A stretch of DNA of 50,095 nt, from assembly GCF_014696875.1 (NCBI RefSeq), contig NZ_JACJQV010000126.1, positions 1-50,095 on the forward strand. The letters run 5' to 3'. Source of the stretch: Microcystis wesenbergii FACHB-1317. GTDB lineage: Bacteria > Cyanobacteriota > Cyanobacteriia > Cyanobacteriales > Microcystaceae. Positions 17,583-26,846 of the stretch are shown here, piece by piece. The notes under the pieces were generated by a model. It saw nothing but the letters and a program-made list of their open reading frames with translations, was not told the origin of the DNA and made no database searches. Made by a program: the position numbers and the translations under genes. The stretch's first letter is position 1; every line of letters begins with the position of its first letter.

Positions 17583-18408
17583 TAGGGCTGTTTCATTCTC
17601 CCATCAGAATGTCAAAAGTAAAAGCGATCACTGTCTTGGTAAAATGAGCAGTGACCACCAACCTTTTAAATATATGTTGAGCCTAATAGAAAAACTGAAA
17701 CAAGTCAAGGACTTTCGGAAAGATAAAGGAAAAAGACAACCTTTATGGATAGTATTATTACTAATACTAGGAACAATGCTGGGATACTTAGGTTATAGAG
17801 AGCTAGGAGAGTTTGCTAAAAATAATCGACATAGGCTCAGTCAAGAATTTAACAAATTCCAGAAATAGTCTGATCCTATTCAACAATTAGAAGGGTAATG
17901 ATGGGATTTATGGCAGAGTTTATTACGAGTATTTAATGAATGTGCTTGGCAATAATATGGACAAAGAGGTGATATAAATTGGCTAGATATAGATGGAAAA
18001 AATCTCAAAAACAACCTAATTAGGTTGGTCTCATTGTTTAGTCAAGAAAGTCGATTGGTATTACAATTAAAAAGAATCGAAAACAAAAAAGGGTCTGAAA
18101 TCGAAGAAGGTCAAGCTATAATCAAGCATTGCTCTCTCCCCAATAAATTCTTTACTGGCGATGCTTTACACTGTCAGAAAAAAAATCAGCTTAATAACCA
18201 AGAGTAAAAATGATTATGTTATCACCATTAAAGGAAATCAGAAAAATCTTGATCAGCGAATACAAGACCTGAGTAATTCCTCAAAGCCAGAAAGTTGCTT
18301 TCTTGAACAAGATAATAGTCAGGGCAGAAAAATATCAAGAAAAATAGAAGTTTTTAAAGTGAGGAAAAAATGAAAGAAAAGATTTTGAAAATCTGCCAAG
18401 AATTATTT
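17583..18408 (+). mobile_element. Decayed ISAs1-family insertion sequence
   Basis: The left end TAGGGCTGTTTCATTCTC is identical to that of the copy at 49041. Sequence similarity to that copy continues to about 18408, where it stops inside the transposase and a heptamer array begins, so the right end is lost. The element interrupts a GTGTTAAAAATTGTC repeat (17558-17582), an intact relative of which is at 38793-38858. Confidence 0.88.
17644..18408 (+). pseudogene. ISAs1-family transposase pseudogene
   Basis: Fragments of the transposase encoded intact at 49101 onward. Residues corresponding to LIEKLKQVKDFRKDKGKRQP and YRELGEFAKNNRHRLSQEFN read in one frame to a stop at 17866-17868. After that come frameshifts, stops and a deletion between about 17960 and 18030. 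The later pieces HCSLPNKFFTGDALHC and KNDYVITIKGNQKN lie in two other frames. The C-terminal catalytic third is missing. It cannot encode an active enzyme. Confidence 0.88.
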
Positions 18409-18413
18409 CTTAC

Positions 18414-18443
18414 TGACGACCGACGACCGACGACCGACGACCG
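18414..18443. repeat. Short tandem heptamer (ACGACCG)n
   Basis: Four tandem copies of GACGACC/ACGACCG between the broken ISAs1 end and the ATPase operon. The remaining bases to 18571 contain a segment whose complement reads TAGGGTTGGCTGAATAA (18500-18516), the end sequence of the 31021-31247 MITE family. No trace of atpG is seen. Confidence 0.75.
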
Positions 18444-18571
18444 ACTCGGAGACTCCTTACCCCACAGTTAACTTTACTTTTGTCCAACTACTTACCATTA
18501 TTCAGCCAACCCTATTTAGTTTAAGTGGACTGGTTGAACCAAGAATCCCTCGCCCGAGTGCGATGGGATCG

Positions 18572-20098
18572 TCAATCTGGGCTAGCAATTGCTTGTTCGG
18601 CTATATTAACTAAATTCTGGCTCTCCCCATCGCTCAGTTTTTTGCCAGATTGTAGGTGAACGCATATTTCGGGTAATTGCTGGCGTATTGCTAAAGCGAC
18701 AGCTTTTTCAGCCGCTGGGATTTCCGCGATCATCAATCGATCAAATACTCCTGATGTCACCGCTAGGAGTATAGCAATTTGTTCGGGAACCGGCATCGGT
18801 TCGTACTGATTTTGTTTCAAAACTTCCCGCACGCGCCGCCCTCGTTCTAAAGTTTGACGAGTGACTTCATCTAAACGAGTGCCAAAACGGGAGAAAACCT
18901 CTAGTTCTTCAAACTGGGAATAAGATAGGCGTAAATCACTCGCTACAGCACGATAGGCAGCTAATTGAGTCTTCCCCCCCACTCGCGACACCGACTTACC
19001 CGCATCTACCGCCGGCAAAATTCCTTTTTGAAACAGCACAGGAGAGAGATAGATTTGCCCGTCGGTAATTGAGATTAAATTGGTCGGAATGTAAGCAGAG
19101 ATATTTTGGGCTTCGGTTTCGACAATCGGCAATGCAGTTAAAGAACCACCTCCTCGGGCAGCATTTAGGCGTGTAGAGCGTTCGAGCAAACGAGAATGGA
19201 TGTAGAAAATATCCCCAGGAAAAGCTTCTCGACCGGGAGGACGGCGTAATAGCAGCGATAGCTCTCGATAAGCGCGAGCATGAGCGGTCAAATCATCATA
19301 AACAATCAAGACATCATGGCCCTGCTCCATAAAATACTCTGCCATGGCCGTGGCGGCGTAGGGAGCAATAAACTGCAAGCCTGGTGGTTCTTCTCCAGCG
19401 GCAAAGACGACCAAACAGTAGTCCATCGCCCCATACTGCTGCAAGTCAGCGACGAACTTAGCCACCGCCGAACTGCGCTGTCCGATCGCGCAGTAAACGC
19501 AAATCACCTTTTCACCTTTTTGGTTGATAATCGTGTCAAGAGCGATCGAGCTTTTTCCTGTTTGGCGATCGCCTAAAATCAATTCTCGCTGGCCCCGTCC
19601 GATGGGAATCAGAGCATCCACCACCTTTAATCCCGTTTGCAGCGGTACTGTCACCGGAGCGCGATCCATAATTGCTGGGGCTTTTCGCTCGGCCAAATAT
19701 CTTTGTGCCGCCCGCACTGGCCCCTGGTTATCCAAGGGGCGACCCATGGGATCGACTACTCGCCCTAAGAGTCCGTCACCCACCGGCACATCTAGCACTC
19801 GTCCCGTCCGGCGTACCTCATCCCCTGCTTTTAAATGTTCGCTTTTATCTAGGAGGATAATGCCGACTTCATCAATATCCAAGTTAAAGGCCATACCCAG
19901 GGAATCTCCAGGGAAACAAACAATTTCTTCCGATTTGACGCCTGGCAAGCCAGCAATCCGGGCAATCCCTTGACCGATAAAGTTTACCGTGCCAATTTCT
20001 CGGTATTTAAGTTGTGGGCGCTGCTCGCCCAAAATCCGTTGGCAGGTAGAGAAGGTATCCTCTAGCAATCGATGTAAAGCTCGCTCATCTCGGTTCAT
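18572..20098 (-). CDS. atpA: N-type F-ATPase alpha subunit
   Basis: A 508-residue alpha subunit of the alternative (N-type) F1Fo ATPase. Walker A is [14 protein letters not shown], and [10 protein letters not shown] carries the conserved Arg that reaches the catalytic beta site. The reading frame appears intact. It overlaps atpF by four bases (20095-20098). In N-ATPase operons the gamma gene (atpG) comes next, but here the sequence runs into repeat and IS debris. Alpha cannot work without beta and gamma, neither of which is encoded here. Confidence 0.93.
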   Translation of the reverse strand: MNRDERALHRLLEDTFSTCQRILGEQRPQLKYREIGTVNFIGQGIARIAGLPGVKSEEIVCFPGDSLGMAFNLDIDEVGIILLDKSEHLKAGDEVRRTGRVLDVPVGDGLLGRVVDPMGRPLDNQGPVRAAQRYLAERKAPAIMDRAPVTVPLQTGLKVVDALIPIGRGQRELILGDRQTGKSSIALDTIINQKGEKVICVYCAIGQRSSAVAKFVADLQQYGAMDYCLVVFAAGEEPPGLQFIAPYAATAMAEYFMEQGHDVLIVYDDLTAHARAYRELSLLLRRPPGREAFPGDIFYIHSRLLERSTRLNAARGGGSLTALPIVETEAQNISAYIPTNLISITDGQIYLSPVLFQKGILPAVDAGKSVSRVGGKTQLAAYRAVASDLRLSYSQFEELEVFSRFGTRLDEVTRQTLERGRRVREVLKQNQYEPMPVPEQIAILLAVTSGVFDRLMIAEIPAAEKAVALAIRQQLPEICVHLQSGKKLSDGESQNLVNIAEQAIASPD

Positions 20099-20883
20099 GG
20101 TATTTTTTGATTACCCCTCGCCTCTCGCGTAAAGACAACGGCTAAATCCTCTTCAAAGTCGTTCAAAAATTCCTCGACATTCCAGGCGATTCTTCGGCCA
20201 GAGGTTTTTAACTCAATGCCACAGATCAAGGCCGGTTTCACTTCAAATTTTATATCCAGATCACCAACAAGTTCTTGGCGAAGAACTGAGATAATTTGCT
20301 GCCGCAATTCTTCCGAGATTTCAAAGCTGCTAGAGATGATTGCCTCCTGCGTCTTGGCCGTTGCGGCGATCGCTTGACAAAGCACTCGTTTCTCTTCCCG
20401 CTCCCAATTGCGAACTCGCTCAAGGAAAACTTGAATGACAAGCTGTTCAAGTTGGACATCGGCTAGAGCTGCCAAAACTTGGCGAATTGTCTCCTGAATC
20501 TGTTGTAATGCTCGATGTCGCAACTCTTGCAAAAAGGCATCTTTTTGCCGTTGAACTATTTCTTGCCAGCGAGATCGATCTTCTTCTACTTCAGTGCGGA
20601 TACCTTGCATTAACTCTGTTTGCGTCTGTGCAACTGCTGCCTTAACTTCAGCCAACATCGTCGAGCGCTCAGTCGCAAAATCTTGCTGCATTTGTTGGTA
20701 TTTTTCGATTTCTTCTCGCGCTAATTGGCACTTTTGTTCTGCATCTTGCTGGCGATCGCTAATTGTTCTTTCCCGACGTTCCATTGCCTGAATAATAGGA
20801 CGGTAGAGAAACTTTTGCAGTACAGCCACCAAAATCAAGAAATTAACAATTTGGGCCAAAAAGGTAAACCAATCAACTGCCAC
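20095..20883 (-). CDS. atpF: N-type F-ATPase long b subunit
   Basis: A 262-residue peripheral-stalk subunit. An N-terminal membrane helix (about 5-22, [20 protein letters not shown]) is followed by a long Glu/Gln/Arg coiled coil (30-150) and a C-terminal domain to residue 262. It is about 100 residues longer than ordinary b. N-ATPase operons lack a delta gene, and the extended b is thought to compensate, as here. It starts with ATG four bases before the c-subunit stop and overlaps atpA. Confidence 0.92.
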   Translation of the reverse strand: MAVDWFTFLAQIVNFLILVAVLQKFLYRPIIQAMERRERTISDRQQDAEQKCQLAREEIEKYQQMQQDFATERSTMLAEVKAAVAQTQTELMQGIRTEVEEDRSRWQEIVQRQKDAFLQELRHRALQQIQETIRQVLAALADVQLEQLVIQVFLERVRNWEREEKRVLCQAIAATAKTQEAIISSSFEISEELRQQIISVLRQELVGDLDIKFEVKPALICGIELKTSGRRIAWNVEEFLNDFEEDLAVVFTREARGNQKIP

Positions 20884-20887
20884 GGAA

Positions 20888-21166
20888 TTATCCCCCCGCT
20901 TTAGTCACTACATAACCCCAAAAAGGATTGGCAAAAATTAAAATTAGCGAAATCACAAAACAATAAATTGCCACTGACTCAATAAATGCCAAACCAACAA
21001 ATAACGTTCGAGTAATCGTATTGGCTTCGTCCGGCTGTTGCGCCAAAGCGGTCAAAGCTTGAGCGATAGCTCTTCCCTCTCCCAGTGCTGGCCCGATTGA
21101 ACCGATCGCCATAGTTAATCCAGCCGCTAAAATTGAGATCATTGCCGTCAAGCCAATATTATTCAT
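20888..21166 (-). CDS. atpE: N-type F-ATPase c subunit
   Basis: A 92-residue hairpin of two membrane helices. Helix 1 contains IGSIGPALGEG with Glu30; helix 2 contains GLAFIESVAIY with Glu63-Ser64. Two carboxylates at the ion site are characteristic of N-ATPase rotors. These were predicted to bind Na+, although I recall that a characterised Burkholderia ring is a proton binder. I start at ATG 21166; an open upstream extension to 21235 overlaps atpB and has no family counterpart. It overlaps atpB by eight bases. Confidence 0.93.
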   Translation of the reverse strand: MNNIGLTAMISILAAGLTMAIGSIGPALGEGRAIAQALTALAQQPDEANTITRTLFVGLAFIESVAIYCFVISLILIFANPFWGYVVTKAGG

Positions 21167-21875
21167 GGTTTCTTTGCTCCTTTTCTCCTGTATGAGAATT
21201 ATTAACCACTTGCTGTGCTTCTGTTGCTGAAGCAATATAAACCATAGCTAAAATCGCAAAAATATACGCTTGAATTAATCCAGTCAGTAGCTCCAATACC
21301 TGCATGATAATCGGGAAAAAGAGAGGAGCAATGGATAAAAGAATAGCTACTATCATGACATCACTCATCACATTGCCAAACAGCCGGATAGCCAAGGACA
21401 AAGTGCGTGACAGTTCCCCAATCAGATGAAAAGGTAACATCAAGGGATGGGGTTCTAAATAGTGCTTGAGATATTTTTTTAACCCTGACTGACGTATGCC
21501 GTAAAATGGCACCGCCCAAAAAACACAGATAGCAAGTGCTGCCGTTGTAGAAAGAGAGGCCGTAGGCGGATGATATCCCGGGATGATTTCTAAGAGATTG
21601 GAAGCGGCGATAAAAATAAACAAAGTACCAATAAATGGCAAGTAGATATCCGGTTGGCATCCGCTAATATCTCTTATTTGACCCCGCAATTCTTCGATTA
21701 CAACTTCCAAAACATTTTGCCAGCGAGACAGACGAGTATCTGTCGATAGTCGGCGCGTGATTAGCCAGGAACTAATGCCCAATAACGCCATTAACCCCCA
21801 AGTAAATAACAGAGTAGCATTAAGGGTAATTGCTCCTGATTGCCAGAAAATAATCTTGTCAGGACTTAGATACAT
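21159..21875 (-). CDS. atpB: N-type F-ATPase a subunit
   Basis: A 238-residue membrane stator with about five helices. RLFGNVMSDVMIVAIL carries the essential Arg that faces the c-ring carboxylates, and GLIQAYIFAILAMVYI is the conserved last helix. DIYLPFIGTLFIFIAASNLLEIIPG matches the second-helix block. The gene is intact and lies 12 bases after atpR, with an eight-base overlap into atpE. Together with the c-ring it forms the ion channel. Confidence 0.93.
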   Translation of the reverse strand: MYLSPDKIIFWQSGAITLNATLLFTWGLMALLGISSWLITRRLSTDTRLSRWQNVLEVVIEELRGQIRDISGCQPDIYLPFIGTLFIFIAASNLLEIIPGYHPPTASLSTTAALAICVFWAVPFYGIRQSGLKKYLKHYLEPHPLMLPFHLIGELSRTLSLAIRLFGNVMSDVMIVAILLSIAPLFFPIIMQVLELLTGLIQAYIFAILAMVYIASATEAQQVVNNSHTGEKEQRNHE

Positions 21876-21887
21876 GAGCTATTGTAC

Positions 21888-22181
21888 TTAGTTGCTTCTG
21901 AATTTAGGTTGTACCTGCTGCAATATTAGATTTCTCGTCCAGAAGAAGGTGGCCAGGCTTAACAGCAAGTGGAGGACTGGCAAGTGGGGGACTGCAACTA
22001 TTATCGCATAAAATCCCAGCAAAATTATGCCTGTACGCCCCAAAAAACTAATCAAAGTTAATACCGTGGGATTATTGGTTCTGGGGAGTTGACGCACCGT
22101 TAGCCACAATCCCCCAAAATAGGCCAAACCCAAGGCCATTCCCGCCAATAATGCCAGAGGAAAATACAGCAGTTCAATCAT
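21888..22181 (-). CDS. atpR: AtpR, N-ATPase-specific membrane protein
   Basis: A 97-residue protein with three predicted helices (about 3-23, 38-60 and 65-85). In N-ATPase operons atpR follows atpQ and is thought to help build the c-ring or to interact with its ion-site glutamates. The polar/charged residues R31, R48 and R83 in or near the helices fit that idea. ATG 22181 is chosen because it overlaps the atpQ stop by eight bases as in related operons. The longer frame to 22256 is atpQ shadow. Confidence 0.88.
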   Translation of the reverse strand: MIELLYFPLALLAGMALGLAYFGGLWLTVRQLPRTNNPTVLTLISFLGRTGIILLGFYAIIVAVPHLPVLHLLLSLATFFWTRNLILQQVQPKFRSN

Positions 22182-22533
22182 GATTGAGTTCCTTTTTCGA
22201 TTGCTCGCGTGCGCCCTCGATGGCGGATTGTTCGCGCTTAACCCACTGCCAGGCATTCAAACAGCCCAGCATCAATCCAGCCAACATTAACATTAATGTC
22301 CAGGAAAAGCGACTCGGCCATTCTCGATCGATCCAGATACCGAGTGCCATACCTAAGAGAGTGGGTAGAACGACTGACCAGCCGACCAATCCCAATAAGC
22401 CCAGGCCAAACCATATACTGTGCTTCTTTTCTACTCTAGCTCTGAGTTTGCGCTCTTCCTGGCCCCCTACCTTGCGGCTAAAGCGCAAACGATTTTTTTG
22501 ATGACTTCTTGCTGCCATTTTATTAGTACCCAT
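22174..22533 (-). CDS. atpQ: AtpQ (AtpI-like) N-ATPase membrane protein
   Basis: A 119-residue protein. A basic N-terminal region (1-38) precedes two membrane helices (about 40-65, GLGLLGLVGWSVVLPTLLGM; and 74-96). The C-terminus is charged. It is related to AtpI, a Mg2+-transport and assembly factor of F-ATPases. Possible starts are ATG 22533 and ATG 22518. Its place between atpC and atpR is diagnostic for the N-ATPase gene order D-C-Q-R-B-E-F-A-G. Confidence 0.88.
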   Translation of the reverse strand: MGTNKMAARSHQKNRLRFSRKVGGQEERKLRARVEKKHSIWFGLGLLGLVGWSVVLPTLLGMALGIWIDREWPSRFSWTLMLMLAGLMLGCLNAWQWVKREQSAIEGAREQSKKELNHD

Positions 22534-22551
22534 ATTTCTATTATTTCTCGT

Positions 22552-22947
22552 CTAGTCCCCTCGCTGCCCTCCTAGTTCAATAAATTGCCGGATCATGTTA
22601 GCTTCCAGTTTTGTCAGAGCCACGCGAGTGCGTTTTTCCCGCTCATCTAAGATTTGAAACTGCTTTTCTACCGCCTCTCTTAAGCATCCTAAGTCGGCAC
22701 TTTCAACAGCATGGCGAGTAGAAACCCGCACGTCAAAACCAGATTTGACCAAAATGCCCTCATCCACGGCCATAAATCTTTCCTGCTCTTGAGGAGTGGT
22801 GAAAGACAGCAATCCGGGCAAGATAGCGGTGACAAAATCAATGTGATGTGGCAGCAGACAAAAGCAACCGCTTCCCGATTCTGCTGTGACTTTAATAACT
22901 TCTGTCTCTAATAGGATTCGGGTGGGCAATATAACTCGGAGTTTCAT
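22552..22947 (-). CDS. atpC: N-type F-ATPase epsilon subunit
   Basis: A 131-residue epsilon subunit made of the N-terminal beta-barrel (KLRVILPTRILLETEVIKVTAE, FCLLPHHIDFVTAILPG) and a C-terminal helical part. The start is ATG 22947; the frame is open to 23082, but that extension reads back through an insertion-sequence end. In complete N-ATPase operons atpD (beta) ends just before this gene. Here the left-end hairpin of an IS200/IS605-type element begins 22 bases upstream of the ATG, so both atpD and the native promoter are gone. Confidence 0.9.
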   Translation of the reverse strand: MKLRVILPTRILLETEVIKVTAESGSGCFCLLPHHIDFVTAILPGLLSFTTPQEQERFMAVDEGILVKSGFDVRVSTRHAVESADLGCLREAVEKQFQILDEREKRTRVALTKLEANMIRQFIELGGQRGD

Positions 22948-22968
22948 CGAAAATTTGGGTCTGAAACC

Positions 22969-22985
22969 CCGCCGTTTTACGGCGG
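22969..22985. repeat. IS200/IS605-type left-end hairpin
   Basis: CCGCCG-TTTTA-CGGCGG, a perfect six-pair stem with a five-base loop in the setting GAAACCC...GCTTTACC. This is the usual subterminal palindrome of IS605-group elements, bound by TnpA when present. It sits about 50 bases before the truncated tnpB. Confidence 0.75.
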
Positions 22986-23037
22986 CTTTACCATTAAATA
23001 CTAGCGCATTTACAAAATATATGCTAGAACGTGAGAT

Positions 23038-23406
23038 ATGGAAAAAGCCTATTCGTTTCGATTTTACCCCACACCAAAACAAGAGTCGCTATTGCGGCGC
23101 GCTTTGGGCCGTGTAAGATTAGTTGACAATAAAGCTCTCCCTGTCAGAACACAAGCTTGGTACGAAAAACAAGAAAGAGTAGGATATGCTGCAACGTCTT
23201 CAATGCTAACCGATTGGAAAAAACAAGAAAAATTAGACTTTTTAAACGAAGTTAGCTGTGTACCTTTACCCGAAGGGTTAAGACATTTACAAACAGCTTT
23301 TACTAATTTCTTGGCTGGTCTTACTAAGTATCCTAGCTTTAAGAAAAAACATCAAGGAGGAAGTGCCAAATTTACTAAGTCTGCTTTTCACTGGAGTTTA
23401 GACTAG
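23038..23406 (+). pseudogene. tnpB: Truncated TnpB (IS605 OrfB)
   Basis: 122 residues matching only the N-terminal third of a TnpB of about 400 residues: EKAYSFRFYPTPKQESLLRR, SSMLTDWKKQEKLDFLNEVS and KYPSFKKKHQGGSAKFTKSAF are typical. The RuvC-like nuclease core and the zinc ribbon are missing; translation ends in SLD-stop at 23406, where unrelated DNA starts. No reRNA-bearing right end can be found. The guide-directed nuclease is therefore inactive. Confidence 0.88.
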
Positions 23407-23808
23407 ACTGTCCGGTTTGATGTCGGGGGAAGCACATTAAAATTTGTCTTAGCCTGTCAGAAAGCTAAGAATAGTCAGAAATATGATCAATTCTTGTTTT
23501 AAGCTACCTCTTTTATCTCTTTTTTCTGTCGAGTAACTGTCTTTTTCACCGTCGGATAACGAGTTTTTTTGTGACGTTTTTTTCCCTTCTCCCAACCTGG
23601 GGACTTTCCTCTGGGTTTTGGCGGTTTGGCGGGTGTGCCTATCTCGACCAAAAGTCCCAAAAAGCTTTGTGCCACTCTTGCAGGGGTTAATTTCTCCACA
23701 GGTAAAGGCTTTTGCCAAGGTAAGGGATTATCTTCTATAATCTCACGAAGCTCACCATAATTGCCATGTCATAATAGGGATTAAATCACTCCATCTTTGA
23801 CCCTTCTC

Positions 23809-24127
23809 ATACCATTTTTCTTTATTCTTGGCAGGTATCTTACCCCCCCTTGCCCCTAGGGTCGTTTCATTCTCGCAAATGTCATTCAATCAAATCCTTA
23901 TCTGGCAAGGTTTTCAGTCAATTTCTCAGAACAAATATCTGAAAAATTTTTAAAATGCCTTGCTTTGCTTGCCCCGTAAGCGATTGAAGACAGACAAACA
24001 AGGAATCAAACTAGAGAATGAATCAGCCCTACCCTTGCCCCCCCTGCCCCCCCGATGTCGGGGGGGCAGGGGGGGTGGGGGGTGAGGGCAATTAACCATC
24101 TCTGCCATTACTTGTGAAAAATGGTAT
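23809..24127. mobile_element. MITE with ATACCATTTTTC ends, invaded by a second MITE
   Basis: Same inverted ends and same interior GAGGGCAATTAACCATCTCTGCC as the copy at 7302-7415, but enlarged by low-complexity C/G runs (24036-24080) and by the 175-bp element at 23857-24031 plus its target duplication. It lies inside the transposase remnant at 23496-24615. Confidence 0.8.
23857..24031. mobile_element. ISAs1-derived MITE with 10-bp target duplication
   Basis: 175 bases bounded by TAGGGTCGTTTCATTCTC and GAGAATGAATCAGCCCTA, an imperfect inverted pair. The outer end matches TAGGGCTGTTTCATTCTC of the ISAs1 elements at 17583 and 49041. CCCTTGCCCC is perfectly duplicated at 23847-23856 and 24032-24041. 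No coding sequence. It should be mobilised in trans by an ISAs1 transposase. Confidence 0.85.
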
Positions 24128-24889
24128 CAGTGGTTCCTAGTTTAGGTAAAGTCCAGTGTAATCTTTGCTTCATAAAACGATTCCAATGCTCAAGGACAAA
24201 GCGTCTTAAATACAATTTCCACAGGTCGATTGAGCATATTTCTTCTTCTCCTATCCAAGCCAACCACATTGGTGTAGTAGCCCTTTGAGAGAGTTTTTTT
24301 CCCTGAGGTTGAACCAAGATTATAGACAGATGATAATCAGCCGATTGTTCAAAATGAAAACGATTCCATCTCGAAATTTTTACGACTCCCCAAGTTGGGT
24401 CATCAATCTCAATACTTTCCACTGGAACTGCCCAAGTTTCTGGGTCAGATAATTTCATTTTTTGACCAGGTTTTTTCGGTCTCCCATTTCCTTGATATTG
24501 GGGAGGTTCTGCATAAATACAGCGATTAGGGCGTAGCCGAATTAGTTGCTCTGCATTAATGTTTGCTGTTTCTTTAACAAAGGGAGCGCATCCGTACTCA
24601 CTGTGGAAATGTGGAAACGAGGCCTATACTGATAGTTTATTTAACAAAATAGTCCTAAAAGTCTTTCCCAGTAGACATTTCACGATTTCATAAGCAAAAA
24701 TTATCACACAAAGTCGAGAAGAGCCAAAATTTGACTGATTATCATTGGTTAAATTTTCTTTAATTTGTTAGGGGGGTATGAGAACCGGATTTGGTATTAT
24801 TGCTGTGAGAGGCACATTATTACTTCGACAGTTCCAATCAAATAATAGGAGAAATAACTTAATGCAAACCTATACTGACAGACAAAGAA

Positions 24890-25696
24890 TTGATGAGATC
24901 GGCGGTCAGGTATATGGGGGAACAACCGTTCTGCGGCCAATCTTGGCGACTTAGAGACACTACAACTCCTTTGTGTCGCCAAAGACAGCCCGACTTCTAT
25001 CCGCGTCCTCCCCAAGTGAGGAAATTCTTAAAATCAATGGGAATGAAATGTTTAAAAGTAGGTTCTCTTCCTTCTAAAGCTGACCAGGATGAACAAGAAG
25101 ACTACAAAGAAAAAAAGCTATAACCCAGACTAAATAAGGCTAAAGAAGGAAAAAGGGCTGTTTTTTTTGTTGATGCGGCTTCCTTGGTTATGGGAGCTTT
25201 TCTCGGTTTTGTTTGGTGTTTTGAGAGACTTTTCGTTAAGTCACCGAGCGGGCGTAAACGCTTTAATGTTTTGGGAGCATTAAATGCAATAACTCATGAA
25301 GTTATTCTGGTAACATATGACACTTATATTCCAGCAACTCAAGTCTGTGAACTCCAGTCAAAAATAGCTGCTTTAGGACTAATAGTTCCTATCACTCTAG
25401 TATTAGATAATGCCCGCTATCAAAAATGTAAAGTTGTTGAGAAATTGGCTCTTTATTTGTCAATATAGCTACTCTATCTGCCGTCTTATTCGCCGAATCT
25501 AAATTTAATTGAAAGGCGGTGGAAATTGGTCAAAAAGAAATGTTTTTATGGTAAATATTATGAAAACTTTTCTGACTTTTCCTAAGCTATTTATGAATGT
25601 CTGAATGATGCCCATCTGAAACATAAAAAAGAACTGGATTCCTTGCTCACTCTCCGATTTCAGAAGTTTAATAAATCTCAGATTATGAACGTCTAA
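24890..25696 (+). pseudogene. IS630-family transposase pseudogene
   Basis: From about 25015 one frame reads VRKFLKSMGMKCLKVGSLPS, then, past a TAA, NKAKEGKRAVFFVDAASLVM with the first catalytic Asp, GRKRFNVLGALNAITHEVI, VLDNARYQKCK with the second Asp, then, past a TAG, YLPSYSPNLNLIERRWK with the catalytic Glu, and after a third stop the tail to TAA 25696. So the DDE triad is visible, but three nonsense codons break it. The region before 25015 is poorly matched and the ends are not clear. The 252 bases to the next gene contain two AGGCACTCATGCAA motifs and a CCGGATTTAGTAT repeat. Confidence 0.85.
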
Positions 25697-25948
25697 AGTA
25701 TACATATCAGGAGAGGCACTCATGCAAGAGGCACTCATGCAAAACGGAGAATATATAATCAGTTTTTAATAACCGGATTTAGTATAACGCCCAATTTTAG
25801 GAGAAAGTTTCCCCTTAAAAATCCCAAATTAGTAGATTTACAAAAATGAGATGCACCCCAAGCAAAACGATCGAACTTATAATATAATTGTATTGATTGT
25901 GGCTTGTTGCTAGAATCACCCCAAATTGACTCAATGGGTTTATAAACG

Positions 25949-26674
25949 ATGACAACCCTAGATATTGCTACCGATATTGTCTGTCCTCCCACCGATTTAT
26001 GGAGTGATGAACCACCCGTGGAAAGTGATCTGCATTTACAACAAATTATTTTATTATTATCTTGTCTTGATTGGCTCTGGCAAGATAGAAACGATTACTA
26101 TGCTTCGGGCAATTTGACTATTTATTATAACGAAAGACAACTGAAACAGCGAGATTTTTGTGGACCAGATTTTTTCGTGGTTTTAGATACAGAGAAACGT
26201 CCCAGGAAAAGTTGGGTCGTCTGGGGAGAAGGGGGTAAATATCCCAATCTAATCATCGAAATTCTCTCCGATTCCACCGCTAATGTGGACAGAAAAGCCA
26301 AAAAGGAACTATATCAGCATACTTTCCGGACTCCTGAATATTTTTGGTTTGATCCTAATACCTTAGAATGGCAAGGATTCACTTTAATCGAGGGACAATA
26401 CCAACCGATTACCCCCAATGAAAACGGTTATTTATGGAGTAAGCAACTAGGATTATATTTAGGAATTTTTGCCAATAAATTGCGCTATTTCACTGAATCA
26501 GGTGAATTGGTTCCCACCCCTCAAGAGTCGGCCCGACAGGAAAGATTAGCCAAAGAACAGGAAAGATTAGCCAAAGAACAGGAAAGATTAGCCAAAGAAA
26601 GAGAACAACAACGGGCAGAAAAATTAGCCCAAAAGCTGCGAGAATTGGGCATTAATCCCGATGAAATTGCTTAA
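25949..26674 (+). CDS. Uma2-family putative endonuclease
   Basis: A 241-residue Uma2 (DUF820) protein. The PD-(D/E)XK-like core is visible as RDFCGPDFFVVLDTEK (the conserved Pro-Asp) and YPNLIIEILSDST (Glu strand), followed by KKELYQHTFRTPEYFWFDP. The family is greatly expanded in cyanobacteria and has nuclease-like folds, but its role is unproven. Near the C-terminus a 21-base unit is repeated in tandem (26537-26599), giving three QERLAKE copies in a charged helix, and the protein ends with the common LRELGINPDEI tail. Confidence 0.88.
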   Translation: MTTLDIATDIVCPPTDLWSDEPPVESDLHLQQIILLLSCLDWLWQDRNDYYASGNLTIYYNERQLKQRDFCGPDFFVVLDTEKRPRKSWVVWGEGGKYPNLIIEILSDSTANVDRKAKKELYQHTFRTPEYFWFDPNTLEWQGFTLIEGQYQPITPNENGYLWSKQLGLYLGIFANKLRYFTESGELVPTPQESARQERLAKEQERLAKEQERLAKEREQQRAEKLAQKLRELGINPDEIA

Positions 26675-26846
26675 ATATCCTGTTGGGGGTGTTAGGGTGG
26701 AAACCATGGCGCAATTTTTCCTTAATTGCTAGGCATTAAAACGAGTAATCCGAAACTCTGATTCTAGCCTAGAAATCATGGCAAAATCTCCACACTGATG
26801 TTACAATAATGACCAAGGGCAACAATCTTCAAATATAATTAATGCC

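Larger units (their letters stand above)
23496..24615 (-). pseudogene. DDE transposase remnant split by nested MITEs
   Basis: Read on the minus strand, coding-like sequence begins near 24605 (EYGCAPFVKETANINAEQLI, RCIYAEPPQYQGNGRPKKPG) and continues through MKLSDPETWAVPVESIEID to LHWTLPKLGTTDT at about 24130. It is then interrupted by 319 bases of MITEs, and resumes at 23806 (RWSDLIPIMTWQLW). A frameshift at about 23770 leads into ELREIIEDNPLPWQKPLPVE and the basic tail PPKPRGKSPGWEKGKKR, ending at 23499. The order and the tail match a multicopy cyanobacterial IS4/IS5-like transposase family. The N-terminus is missing. Confidence 0.8.

Noticed and set aside
22948-23082. 45-residue N-terminal extension of epsilon
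   Set aside because: It reads backwards through the IS605-type end and hairpin; family alignment supports ATG 22947.
25759-25992. 77-residue minus-strand frame overlapping the Uma2 start
   Set aside because: It shares 44 bases with the Uma2 gene in the opposite direction and includes a dispersed CCGGATTTAGTAT repeat. It has no recognised domain and could at best be a gene scrap.
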